In this document: positions 1-9,311 of the stretch, in pieces
How positions within the stretch are numbered: position 1 is the first letter of the stretch
Layout of the letters: each line of letters opens with the position of its first letter
Source of the DNA: Acidimicrobiaceae bacterium
GTDB lineage: Bacteria > Actinomycetota > Acidimicrobiia > Acidimicrobiales > RAAP-2
Assembly (NCBI GenBank): GCA_027314705.1
Contig: DAHVAJ010000047.1
Coordinates: forward strand, 1-64,000
Length of the DNA: 64,000 nucleotides
Direction: 5' to 3'
The notes under the pieces: generated by a model
Databases searched by the model: none
Seen by the model: only the letters and a program-made list of their open reading frames with translations
Told to the model about the DNA's origin: nothing
Translations under genes and position numbers: made by a program

Positions 1-93
1 CCGGCGGCGGGCGGGGCCTCACTCCCTGGGGGTCCGCCCGTGCGCCACGGGGCGACATGGGGGAGGGTATCGGCCACGGCGCCGGGAGGACCC

Positions 94-843
94 CTAGGGA
101 GTGAAGCGGTAGCCGATCCCCCGGACGGTGAGGATGTGGCGTGGCGCGGACGGCTCGGTTTCGATCTTCCGGCGGAGCCGCTTCACGTGGGTGTCGACCG
201 TCCGGCTCTGCCCGGTGGGACGGTCGCGCCAGATGCGGTCCAGGCACTGCCGGCGGCTCACGACGTGGCCGGTCTCGGACACGAGGAGGGCGAGCAGGCC
301 GAACTCCTTGGCGGAGAGCGTGACGTTCCGGCCGTCGACGGTCGCCTCTCGGCGGGCGACGTCGAGGGTGACCGGGCCGAGGCGGTAGATCCCGTCGGGG
401 GCGCCGGGCGGCGGCGCGGGCCGGGTGCCCGTGCGGCGCAGTACGGCCCGGAGACGGGCGCCGAGCTCACGGGACCGCACCGGTCTGGTGAGGTGGTCGG
501 CGGCGCCGGCGTCCAGGGCCAGCACGGCGTCGAGCTCGTCGCCGGTGGCGGTCACGGTCACGACCGGCACCTCGGGCACGGCCGCGACGATCTGCCGGAA
601 GACGCTGAAGCCGACCGGGTCGCCGAGCCGGGCGTCCAGCAGGACGAGGGACGGCGCCGGCGACGAGGCCAGGACGTCGAGGCCCTCCTCGCTGCCGTCC
701 GCGGTCATCACGTCGAAGCCCTCGACGGACAGGGTGGCGGCCAGGTCCCGGCGCCCGGCGCCGTCACCGGCGATGACGAGGACGGTCGGCGGCACCTCCC
801 CGGTGGGCTGCGACCGGTCGACTTCGCGGGACGCCAGGGTCAC
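94..843 (-). CDS. OmpR/PhoB-type response regulator transcription factor (receiver + winged helix)
   Basis: Translation has receiver (VLLDARLGDPVGFSVFRQI) and trans_reg_C signatures (FGLLALLVSETGHVVSRRQCLDRIW...RTVDTHVKRLRRKIE...ILTVRGIGYRF). GTG start at 843 chosen; the longer 342-aa ORF start looks spurious. Confidence 0.85.
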   Translation of the reverse strand: MTLASREVDRSQPTGEVPPTVLVIAGDGAGRRDLAATLSVEGFDVMTADGSEEGLDVLASSPAPSLVLLDARLGDPVGFSVFRQIVAAVPEVPVVTVTATGDELDAVLALDAGAADHLTRPVRSRELGARLRAVLRRTGTRPAPPPGAPDGIYRLGPVTLDVARREATVDGRNVTLSAKEFGLLALLVSETGHVVSRRQCLDRIWRDRPTGQSRTVDTHVKRLRRKIETEPSAPRHILTVRGIGYRFTP

Positions 844-1243
844 GACGGGCCCGTGGCGTCCCGGAACAGGACGCAACCGCCGGTGGCGCCGCTCCGGCGA
901 CGCGTCCGGGCGGTCGAGCCGCTGCTGGACCGCATGACCGGCGGGGCCGGGAGCGGCAGGGTTGCCGTGAGAGGCGGCGGGGGCCACGCCCCCGGACGCC
1001 AGGCCATCCCGGGGACCGGCGCCGTCCGCCGGCGGAGGTCCCGCACGGGGGTCGGGCAGTGGGCCTGGGGGTGGACTGCCATCACCGGTCACCCTACGGA
1101 GGTCGGGTGAACGGACCCTCACCGACGGGTCACCGGAAGGTGATCACTCGGTAATTCCTCATCGCGGTGCCGCAGGGACCCCTACAGTCGCCTCCCGGGG
1201 CCGTCACCCGACCCCCGGAGGCACGAGACGAGGAGGCAGGGCC

Positions 1244-2899
1244 ATGGACGCGAGCGTGGCGGAGACGGACATCACCTCCACCGAGGAGTGGCGCGCCGTG
1301 CAGGCGCGGTTCGAGGAGGTGCGCGCCCGGCACCTCCGCCGGTTCTTCGCCGACGATCCCGAGCGGGGGACACGCCTGGTCGCCTCGGCCGGGGACCTCG
1401 TCCTCGACTACTCCAAGCACCGGGTGGACGACGGGGTCCTCGCTGCGCTGGCGGCCCTGGCCCGGCGGGCTGGGGTGGCCGAGCGACGTGACGCCATGTT
1501 CGCCGGTCGGCGGATCAACGCCACCGAGGACCGCGCCGTGCTCCACGTGGCCCTGCGCATGCCGCGGGGCACCACCCTCGAGCTCGACGGGCGCGACGTG
1601 GTGGCCGACGTGCACGCCGTGCTCGATCACATGGCCGAGGTGGCCGTGCGCATCCGGTCGGGGTCGTGGACCGGCCACACCGGCCGGCGCATCCGGGCCG
1701 TGGTCAACATCGGGATCGGCGGCTCCGACCTCGGTCCGGCCATGGCCACCGCCGCCCTGGCCGACTACGCCACCCCGGAGATGACCTTCCGGTTCGTGTC
1801 CAACGTCGACCCGGTCGACCTGTGGGCCAAGACCCACGACCTCGATCCGGCCGAGACGCTCGTCGTGGTCTGTTCCAAGACGTTCACCACGCTCGAGACG
1901 CTCACCAACGCGGCAGCGGCCCGGCGGTGGCTCCTCGACGGGCTCGGCGCCGGCGAGGAGGCGGTGGCCCGGCACTTCGTGGCCGTCTCCACCAACGACG
2001 CAGGCGTCCGGGCCTTCGGCATCGACCCGGCCAACATGTTCGGTTTCTGGGACTGGGTCGGCGGGCGCTACTCGTTCGACTCGGCCATCGGCTTCGCCCT
2101 CATGGTGGCCATCGGCCCCGAGGCCTTCGCCGACATGCTGGCCGGCTTCCACACCATCGACCGTCACTTCGCCACGGCCCCCTTCGAGGCCAACCTGCCC
2201 GTCCTCCAAGGGGTCCTCAACGTCTGGTACCGGGACTTCTTCGGTGCCGAGACCCACGCCGTCCTCCCCTACAGCGAGCGCCTTTCCCGCTTCCCGGCCT
2301 ACCTGCAGCAGCTGGCCATGGAGTCCAACGGGAAGTCGGTCCGGCTCGACGGCACCCCCGTCACCACGGCCACCGGCGAGATCTTCTGGGGCGAGCCGGG
2401 GACCAACGGCCAGCACGCCTTCTACCAGCTGCTCCACCAGGGGACGACGCTGGTGCCGGCCGACTTCCTCGTCTTCGCCGAATCGACCCGTGAGGACGCC
2501 GACCGCCACGACCTCCTCGTGGCCAACTGCCTGGCCCAGACCAAGGCCCTGGCCTTCGGCCGGACGGCCGAGGAGGTGGCGGCCGACGGCACGCCCGCCG
2601 GCGTGGTGCCCCACAAGGTCATGCCCGGCAACCACCCGAGCTCGACCATCCTGGCCCCGAAGCTCACCCCCTCCGTCCTCGGTCAGCTCGTGGCCCTCTA
2701 CGAGCACACCGTCTTCGTGGAGGGCGTCATCTGGGGGATCGACTCGTTCGACCAGTGGGGCGTCGAGCTCGGCAAGGTCCTGGCCGGCCAGCTCGGCCCC
2801 CTCCTCACCGCCACCGGGCCGCCCGACCTGTCCGGCCAGGACAGCTCCACCGCGGGCCTGGTCGACCGCTACCGCAGGCTGCGGGGCCGCTCCGTGTGA
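1244..2899 (+). CDS. pgi: glucose-6-phosphate isomerase
   Basis: 551 aa; [37 protein letters not shown] and WGVELGK motifs of PGI. Confidence 0.97.
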   Translation: MDASVAETDITSTEEWRAVQARFEEVRARHLRRFFADDPERGTRLVASAGDLVLDYSKHRVDDGVLAALAALARRAGVAERRDAMFAGRRINATEDRAVLHVALRMPRGTTLELDGRDVVADVHAVLDHMAEVAVRIRSGSWTGHTGRRIRAVVNIGIGGSDLGPAMATAALADYATPEMTFRFVSNVDPVDLWAKTHDLDPAETLVVVCSKTFTTLETLTNAAAARRWLLDGLGAGEEAVARHFVAVSTNDAGVRAFGIDPANMFGFWDWVGGRYSFDSAIGFALMVAIGPEAFADMLAGFHTIDRHFATAPFEANLPVLQGVLNVWYRDFFGAETHAVLPYSERLSRFPAYLQQLAMESNGKSVRLDGTPVTTATGEIFWGEPGTNGQHAFYQLLHQGTTLVPADFLVFAESTREDADRHDLLVANCLAQTKALAFGRTAEEVAADGTPAGVVPHKVMPGNHPSSTILAPKLTPSVLGQLVALYEHTVFVEGVIWGIDSFDQWGVELGKVLAGQLGPLLTATGPPDLSGQDSSTAGLVDRYRRLRGRSV

Positions 2900-2934
2900 G
2901 CCCGCCGCCGGATGCCGGCACGGGGACGGCGGGC
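2900..2934. terminator. stem-loop between convergent pgi and desaturase
   Basis: GCCCGCCG (2900-2907) pairs with CGGCGGGC (2927-2934), 19-nt loop. Confidence 0.4.
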
Positions 2935-2939
2935 CCCGG

Positions 2940-3884
2940 TCAGGCCGAGGCCAGGGCCCGCCACAGCGAGCGGTAGCCGGGGTAGGTGATGCCCGGGGTC
3001 ACGTAGCCGGCCCGGACCAGCTCCTCGTGGTAGCGGGGCAGGTTGCGCCAGGGGACTCCCATGTCGACGTGGTGGGCGAGGTGCCAACCGGAGTGGTAGG
3101 GCACCAGCCAGAACCGGGCGAGCCATCCCTGCCGGACGTTGTGGGTCGTCGCCCGACGGTCGGGGCTGGTCGTCAGGCCCCCGTGCTCGGCCACGGAGCG
3201 GAGCCGGTTGAGGACGCGCCACTGCGTCATCCACGGGAGCCACCACAGGACGGGGTAGACCCACCAGCGCCCGGTGGCGACCCAGAGCACGGTCCACAGG
3301 ACGGCCTGGACGGCGAGGATGGTGAGGGAGACCCTCCGGTAGGCCGGGAGCCGCACCGACCGCAGCAGCGGCCGGAAATTCTTCCATCCCGAGATGCCCA
3401 CCGCGTCCCGCACGAGCCGGCGGGCCAGGGCGCGCCGGTCGCAGGGGTAGCCGCCGTAGAAGGCGAGGTCGGGGTCGTCGGGACCGAACTCCTCCCGGTG
3501 GTGGGCGAAGTGGCCCCGCCGGTAGCGCCCGATGGGCGTCCAGGTCGGAGTGGCCACCAGCCAGGTGCCCACCCAGTCGTTCACCCGCTTGTCGGTGAAG
3601 AGGAGCTTGTGGGCGGCCTCGTGCATGAGGATGGCGAAGCGGGTGTAGAGGGGACCCATGAGCAGGAAGGCGACGACGTACGACCACCACCGGTCGAGCC
3701 AGACGGCCCCACCGATGACGACCGCCACCCACAGCCAGAGCGAGGCCACGGTGCCGGCGTTGCGGACGTCGTCGATACGGCGCAGGTCGCGCCGGACCTC
3801 GGGCCGGGCCATGCCGTTGCCGAGGAGCCGGTCGGTGGGGAGGACGTCGGGGCGGTCGGCCGGATCGGCCACCATCGTCGTCAT
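2940..3884 (-). CDS. membrane fatty acid desaturase family protein
   Basis: His boxes HEAAHK, HFAHHRE and HLAHHVD with hydrophobic segments. Confidence 0.88.
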   Translation of the reverse strand: MTTMVADPADRPDVLPTDRLLGNGMARPEVRRDLRRIDDVRNAGTVASLWLWVAVVIGGAVWLDRWWSYVVAFLLMGPLYTRFAILMHEAAHKLLFTDKRVNDWVGTWLVATPTWTPIGRYRRGHFAHHREEFGPDDPDLAFYGGYPCDRRALARRLVRDAVGISGWKNFRPLLRSVRLPAYRRVSLTILAVQAVLWTVLWVATGRWWVYPVLWWLPWMTQWRVLNRLRSVAEHGGLTTSPDRRATTHNVRQGWLARFWLVPYHSGWHLAHHVDMGVPWRNLPRYHEELVRAGYVTPGITYPGYRSLWRALASA

Positions 3885-3910
3885 GGGGGAACATTACAAT
3901 CTCCTGCCAG

Positions 3911-4690
3911 ATGACGCAATGGAGTAACAGCCACCCGGCCGCCGCACACCCCTTCACGGCCCGGTCGGTCCTGGCCAGCGCCCTTCTCGGCGAGGACCCT
4001 CCGGAGCTGCCCGTGGCCCACCTCGTCCACCTGGCCGGACTCTTCGGCATCGGCGAGAACCGGGCCCGGGTGGCCCTCAGCCGCATGGTGGCCTCGGGGG
4101 AGGTGACCACCGACGGATCCGGTCGGTACCGGCTGGCCGGCCGCCTGCTCGACCGCCGGGCCCGCCAGGCCGCCAGCCTGACCGGGGCGACGGCACCCTG
4201 GGACGGGTCGTGGCGCCTGGTGGTGGTGGTCGCGCCGGCCCGCTCGGCCGACCAGCGGGCCGCTCGGCGCCGGCGGCTGGCCGAGGCCCGCCTGGCCGAG
4301 CAGCGCGAGGGCGTCTGGCTCCGACCCGACAACCTGGTGCTCCGGCCCGACCCGGCCGAGGACCCGGACCTCGTGGCCTACGCGGCCGTGCCCGGAGGCG
4401 ACCCCACCGCCCTGGCCGCCTCGCTCTGGGACCTTCCGGCCTGGGCGTCGCGGGCCGACGCGCTGTGCGCCGAGCTCGCGGTCCACCCGCCCGTCGGCCC
4501 CGACGACCTCGCCCCCGGCTTCGTGCTCGCCGCCTCGGTCGTGCGCCACCTGGTCGCCGACCCGCTCCTTCCGGCCGCCCTCTTGCCCGCCGGATGGCCC
4601 GGGGCGGAGCTGCGGAGCACCTACGCGGCGTGGGACCGCCGCTACCGGCGGGTCCTGCGGGCCTGGGGGCGCAGCGTCGAACCGGCCTAG
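3911..4690 (+). CDS. PaaX-family transcriptional regulator
   Basis: PaaX-like N-terminal wHTH (LLGEDPPELPVAHLVHLAGLFGIGENRARVALSRMVASGEV) and W-rich C-terminal half. Confidence 0.8.
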   Translation: MTQWSNSHPAAAHPFTARSVLASALLGEDPPELPVAHLVHLAGLFGIGENRARVALSRMVASGEVTTDGSGRYRLAGRLLDRRARQAASLTGATAPWDGSWRLVVVVAPARSADQRAARRRRLAEARLAEQREGVWLRPDNLVLRPDPAEDPDLVAYAAVPGGDPTALAASLWDLPAWASRADALCAELAVHPPVGPDDLAPGFVLAASVVRHLVADPLLPAALLPAGWPGAELRSTYAAWDRRYRRVLRAWGRSVEPA

Positions 4691-4728
4691 GCTCCCGGTC
4701 GGTCGGTCGGTCGCGCAGGGGAGGCACC

Positions 4729-5583
4729 ATGACGGAGTCGGTCGGGTCGGAGGAGTTCGCGGGTCGGGTGGCCGTCATCACCGGAGGTGCCCGCGGCCAG
4801 GGCCGGAGCCACGCGGTGGCGCTGGCCCGGCGGGGCGCCGACGTGGCCGTCTGCGACCGGTGCGCCGACCTGACCACGGTCGGCTACCCCCTGGCCACTC
4901 CGGACGACCTGGCCGAGACGGTCCGCCTGGTGGAGGCCGAGGGCCGCCGGTGCCTGGCGGCCCGGGTCGACGTGCGCGACCTCGAGGCCGTGGTCGGCTT
5001 CGTCGACGACGCCGCCGGCGAGCTGGGCTCGGTCGACATCCTGGTGGCCAACGCCGGGGTGTCCACCATGGCGTCGATCGACACCATGGACATGGCCCAG
5101 TGGAGCGAGACGGTCGACACCAACCTGACCGGCGTCTTCACGTCCCTCCGGGCCGCCGCCCCGCACATGCGCCGGGGTCGGTGGGGGCGGATGGTGGCCA
5201 TCTCCTCGATGATGGGCCGCTCCGCCAATCCGCTCATCGCCGCCTACGCCGCCTCCAAGTGGGGGGTCATCGGCCTGGTCAAGTCGGTCGCCTTCGAGCT
5301 CGCCCATGCCGGGGTGACGGTCAACGCCATCGCTCCGGGCAACGTGTCGACGGACATGCTCCACAACGAGGTGCTCTACCGGATCATGCGGCCCGACCTC
5401 GAGCACCCGACCCGCGACGACGTGGCCGGGCCGTTCGCCTCGCTGCACGTCCAGCCGGTGCCGTGGGTCGAGCCCGAGGAGATCACCGCCGCCCTGCTCT
5501 TCCTGTGCTCGGAAGGGGCCCGTCACATCACCGGCTCCGTCATCGACGTCGACGCCGGCGCCTCGGCCCGGTTCACGGCCTGA
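4729..5583 (+). CDS. mycofactocin-coupled-type SDR family oxidoreductase
   Basis: AVITGGARGQGRSHAVALARRGADVAVCDRC, NAGVS, YAASKWG; the long insert and the LHVQPVPWVEPEEIT segment are typical of the mycofactocin-coupled SDR subfamily. Confidence 0.88.
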   Translation: MTESVGSEEFAGRVAVITGGARGQGRSHAVALARRGADVAVCDRCADLTTVGYPLATPDDLAETVRLVEAEGRRCLAARVDVRDLEAVVGFVDDAAGELGSVDILVANAGVSTMASIDTMDMAQWSETVDTNLTGVFTSLRAAAPHMRRGRWGRMVAISSMMGRSANPLIAAYAASKWGVIGLVKSVAFELAHAGVTVNAIAPGNVSTDMLHNEVLYRIMRPDLEHPTRDDVAGPFASLHVQPVPWVEPEEITAALLFLCSEGARHITGSVIDVDAGASARFTA

Positions 5584-5605
5584 GCTCGGGCTCCGGGCCG
5601 CCCGG

Positions 5606-7909
5606 CTACTGGCGGGACATGGCGGACCGCTCGCCCGAGACGGCCTCGGCCCGCGGGCTGCGGCCGACCACGTCGATCTCGACCCTCTCCAGGGTGCCCT
5701 CGAAGGCGAACGGGGCGGCGTAGCGGGGGCTGACCGCCGACCCGTGGTCGTAGCCGACGCTCGGTCCCACACTCGACATCATGGTCATGGCGAAGGGCAC
5801 GGTCAGTGAGCCGTCGGGCTCGCCGTCCACGAGGAGGGTGAAGCCGCCCCCCCGGCCCTCGCGGTGGAAGCGCACGCCGAGCACGGTCGGACCGGACGGC
5901 ACGGTTGCCCCGGTCTCCACCAGGTGGTGGTCACCGAAACAGTTGTAGTCGAGGACCAGCCGGTCGTCCTGCACGAAGATGCTGATCCCCGAGTTGGCCG
6001 TGCCCGAGGCGTAGAGGACGCCGCCGGCCCCGGCCGGCCGGTCCACGACGGCCCGCAGCTCGAACCCGCGCCCGGTGAGCGAGGCGGCGACCTGGCCCGG
6101 CAACGGGGTCATCGGCGGGTAGTAGGTGTAGCGGCGGCTCGGGGGGTGGACCGATCGCTCGCGGTACCGGGTGAAGAAGAGCTCGATGGTGCGGTCGTCG
6201 AGGGGGAGGACCCCCTGGTCCTCGGCCTCGGTCCACCACAGGTCCACGAGCTCGGCCACCACCTCGGGGAGCTCGGCGGCCAGGTCGGCGCACTCCGAGC
6301 GGTCCGCCTCGAGGTGGTAGAGCTCCCAGACGTCGTCGTCGAAGGAGGTTCCCGGCTCGTGGCGGGTGACCGCCTTCCATCCGTCCCGGTAGACGCCCCG
6401 GTGCCCCATCATCTCGTAGTACTGCACGCCCTTGCGGCTCGGGACCCCGGGTGCGTCGAACGTGTAGCGCAGCGAGGTCCCCGAGACGGGTAGCTGCTCG
6501 ACGCCGCGGTAGACCTCGGGGGCCTCGACGCCGAGCACCTCGTAGATGGTCGGCGCGAGGTCGTTGACGTGGTGGAACTGGTCACGCACCTCGCCCCGGG
6601 CGGAGATGCCGTCGGGCCAGTGGACGATCAGGGGAACGTGGACACCGCCCTCGTGGGTGTTCTGCTTGTACCACTTGAACGGGGTGTTCCCGGCCTGGGC
6701 CCATCCCCAGGGGTAGTTGGCGTGGCTGTGAGGCCCGCCGATGTCGTCGAGGCGGGCCACTGCCTCGTCGGGCATCTCGACGAGGAAGTTGAAGTACTTC
6801 ATCTCGTGGAGGACGCCGAAGGGACCGCCCTCCTGGCTGGCCCCGTTGTCGGACAGCAGCAGGAGCAGGGTGTTGTCGAGCTCGTCGAGGCGGGCGAGGC
6901 CGTCCACCAACCGTCCGATCTGGTCGTCGGTGTGCTCGAGGAAGGCGGCGAAGGCCTCCTGCAGCCGCGCCGCCAGCAGCCGGTGGTTCCCGGGGAGGGT
7001 GTCCCAGGCCTCCACGCCGGGGTTGCGAGGGGCGAGCCGGGTCTCGGGCGGCAGGAGGCCGGAGGCCACCTGCTTGGCGAACCACCGGTCGCGGGCGGCG
7101 TCCCACCCGTCGTCGAACCGGCCGCGCCACTTCTCGAGGTACGAGGCCGGCGCCTGGTGGGGCGCGTGCATGGCCCCGAAGGCCAGGTAGGTGAAGAACG
7201 GGCGGTCGGGTCGGACCGACTTCGTGTCGTGGACGAAGCGCAGGGCGTGGTCGACGAGGTCCTCGCTCAGGTGGTAGCCCTCCTCGGGCGTGGCCGGCGG
7301 TTCCACCGCGTGGTTGTCGTAGACGAGTTCGGGGTAGAACTGGTCGGTCTCGCCCTCGAGGAAGCCGTAGAAGCGGTCGAAGCCCCGCTGGCAGGGCCAG
7401 TGGTCGTAGGGACCGGCGGCCGAAGCGTCCTGCATGGAGCAGAGGTGCCACTTGCCCACGGCGAAGGTGGCATACCCCTGGGCCCGGAGGACCTCGGCGA
7501 TGGTGGTGGCGCGCTCGGTGATGTGACCGCGCATGTGGGGGTAGCCGCTGTCGAAGTTCGAGATCGACCGCATGCCCACCGTGTGGTGGTTGCGACCGGT
7601 CAGGAGGGCCGCCCGGGTGGGCGAGCAGAGGGGGGTGACGTGGAAGTTGGCGTAGCGCAGGCCCCCGGCGGCCAGGGCGTCGATGCGCGGGGTGGTCAGG
7701 TCGGAGCCGTAGCAGCCGAGATGGGAGAAGCCGGTGTCGTCGAGGAGGATGACGACGACGTTGGGCGCGTCCCCTCCGGGGTGGGGCGGCGTGGGCCAGG
7801 CGGGCTCGGACTCGGTGTGGGTCCGGCCGATGACGCCGGCGAAGGGCTCGGGCTGGGGCATGGGCGGGTCCTCGTCCCGGGGCGGACGGTCGGCCCACCC
7901 CCTCGGCAA
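5606..7909 (-). CDS. type I (formylglycine-dependent) sulfatase / arylsulfatase
   Basis: LLDDTGFSHLGCYG; CSPTRAALLTGR (C-x-P-x-R); KWHL; LLLSDNGAS. A start at the internal Met (MPQPEPF) is equally possible. Confidence 0.92.
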   Translation of the reverse strand: MPRGWADRPPRDEDPPMPQPEPFAGVIGRTHTESEPAWPTPPHPGGDAPNVVVILLDDTGFSHLGCYGSDLTTPRIDALAAGGLRYANFHVTPLCSPTRAALLTGRNHHTVGMRSISNFDSGYPHMRGHITERATTIAEVLRAQGYATFAVGKWHLCSMQDASAAGPYDHWPCQRGFDRFYGFLEGETDQFYPELVYDNHAVEPPATPEEGYHLSEDLVDHALRFVHDTKSVRPDRPFFTYLAFGAMHAPHQAPASYLEKWRGRFDDGWDAARDRWFAKQVASGLLPPETRLAPRNPGVEAWDTLPGNHRLLAARLQEAFAAFLEHTDDQIGRLVDGLARLDELDNTLLLLLSDNGASQEGGPFGVLHEMKYFNFLVEMPDEAVARLDDIGGPHSHANYPWGWAQAGNTPFKWYKQNTHEGGVHVPLIVHWPDGISARGEVRDQFHHVNDLAPTIYEVLGVEAPEVYRGVEQLPVSGTSLRYTFDAPGVPSRKGVQYYEMMGHRGVYRDGWKAVTRHEPGTSFDDDVWELYHLEADRSECADLAAELPEVVAELVDLWWTEAEDQGVLPLDDRTIELFFTRYRERSVHPPSRRYTYYPPMTPLPGQVAASLTGRGFELRAVVDRPAGAGGVLYASGTANSGISIFVQDDRLVLDYNCFGDHHLVETGATVPSGPTVLGVRFHREGRGGGFTLLVDGEPDGSLTVPFAMTMMSSVGPSVGYDHGSAVSPRYAAPFAFEGTLERVEIDVVGRSPRAEAVSGERSAMSRQ

Positions 7910-8409
7910 TCAACTGTCAATGTGACTGACGATAGATAGCCCATCGACCCGTGTCCACCGGGCACCGGTCCGGGGCGCGCACGGAGCGGCGGCGGCGGCC
8001 GGCCGGTCACGGGGCCCCGGGATCGAGCCGTGCCGGCCGACCCCGGAACGCGGCGGGGGGTGCCGAGCTGCGGGGCCGGACCGGCCGGCCGGGGCGACCG
8101 GGAGCGGTCCGGGGAGGCCGACCCGAGGCGGGTCCGGGAGCGACCGCCCCCCGAGGCACCGGGCCGGTACGATGGCCCGCCCCGGTGCCCACGCGGGGCC
8201 CGCTCCTATCGCCGCCGGGCGTGGCATCCGGTCCAGCCCCGGATGCCCACGCCCTCCCGCCGGCTCCCTGGACCGCTGTGGCCCGGGATGTGTATCCACC
8301 GCCCGTGAGCGTCAGTATGGTCGCCGGAGCCCCGCAGTGCAACTACCAGTTGCAATATTTCTTCGATCGGGGAGGGCCGAGGTCCCTCCCCGGGCACGAT
8401 GGACGAGAG

Positions 8410-9252
8410 GTGAGCGCGGTGCGGACGAGGGGCAGGCAGGCATCGGGGCCGGCGGCGGGAGCGCGGTCCCCGCGCCAGAGCCGAGAGGATCTCCGGGCCC
8501 TGCTGCTGGCCGCCGGACGGTCCATCCTGCTGGAGGAGGGGCTCGGCGCCGGGGCCGAACCACTGACGTTCAAGCGGGCCTTCAGCCGGCTCGAGGCCGA
8601 GCGCGGGCTTCGGCTGACCCACGCCTCGGTCATCCGCCGGGTCTGGGAGAACCAGGCCGACTACCGGGCGGACGTGCTGGCCTCCGTCGCGCTCGACGAC
8701 GGGCTGGGCGAGTTCGAGGAGACGGTGACCACCGCGGCCGCCCTCCTCGGATCGGTCGACCGCTCGACACCGGCGACCCGGGCCACCGGCCTCCGGGAGA
8801 TCATCCGGGTCGGGGCGGAGGCGAGCATGCGGGCCTTCTCCGAGTCCCCCCAGCGGTCACTGTGGATCGGGGTGTGGGCGCTGGCCACCACGCCGGCCCC
8901 CTCCCCCTACCAGGAGCGGGTCCGCCACGCCCTGCTCGAGGGGTACGACGCGCTGACCCTCCTCTGGGAGGGGACCTACCGGGACCTCATGGCCTTCTTC
9001 GGCTATCGACTGCGTCACGGCTTCGATCTGCGGACCTTCACCCTGGCCGTCGGCGCCCTGGCCGAGGGATGTGCCCTCCGCCACCGCGTGGACGCTTCCT
9101 TCGGGAACGTTCCCCGACCCACCGGCCCCGACGGCGACGTGCAACCCTGGACGGTCTTCGCCATCGGGTTCGAGGCGCTCGCCGACCAGTTCTTCGAGCC
9201 CGAACCGGGATACCGCCCGCCCGACGACGCGCCGCGCCCCCCCACGCCGTAG
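8410..9252 (+). CDS. TetR-like transcriptional regulator
   Basis: N-terminal HTH-like segment (SREDLRALLLAAGRSILLEEGLGAG...FKRAFSRLEAERGLRLTHASVIRRVWENQADYRADVL); GTG start chosen. Confidence 0.6.
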   Translation: MSAVRTRGRQASGPAAGARSPRQSREDLRALLLAAGRSILLEEGLGAGAEPLTFKRAFSRLEAERGLRLTHASVIRRVWENQADYRADVLASVALDDGLGEFEETVTTAAALLGSVDRSTPATRATGLREIIRVGAEASMRAFSESPQRSLWIGVWALATTPAPSPYQERVRHALLEGYDALTLLWEGTYRDLMAFFGYRLRHGFDLRTFTLAVGALAEGCALRHRVDASFGNVPRPTGPDGDVQPWTVFAIGFEALADQFFEPEPGYRPPDDAPRPPTP

Positions 9253-9311
9253 GGGTGTGGCCGGCCGCCGGGGGAGGGCCGGCTCCGCCCGGAGGGGGCG
9301 AGGAGGAGAGA

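Noticed and set aside
1130-2707. 525-aa minus-strand ORF antisense to pgi
   Set aside because: Mirror-frame translation of a strongly supported gene; Gly/His/Asp-rich, no domain. Typical GC-rich shadow ORF.
4698-4714. GGTC x4 microsatellite before the SDR
   Set aside because: Short simple repeat; no clear function beyond possible slippage.
6569-7939. 456-aa plus-strand ORF opposite the sulfatase
   Set aside because: Antisense shadow ORF without family features.
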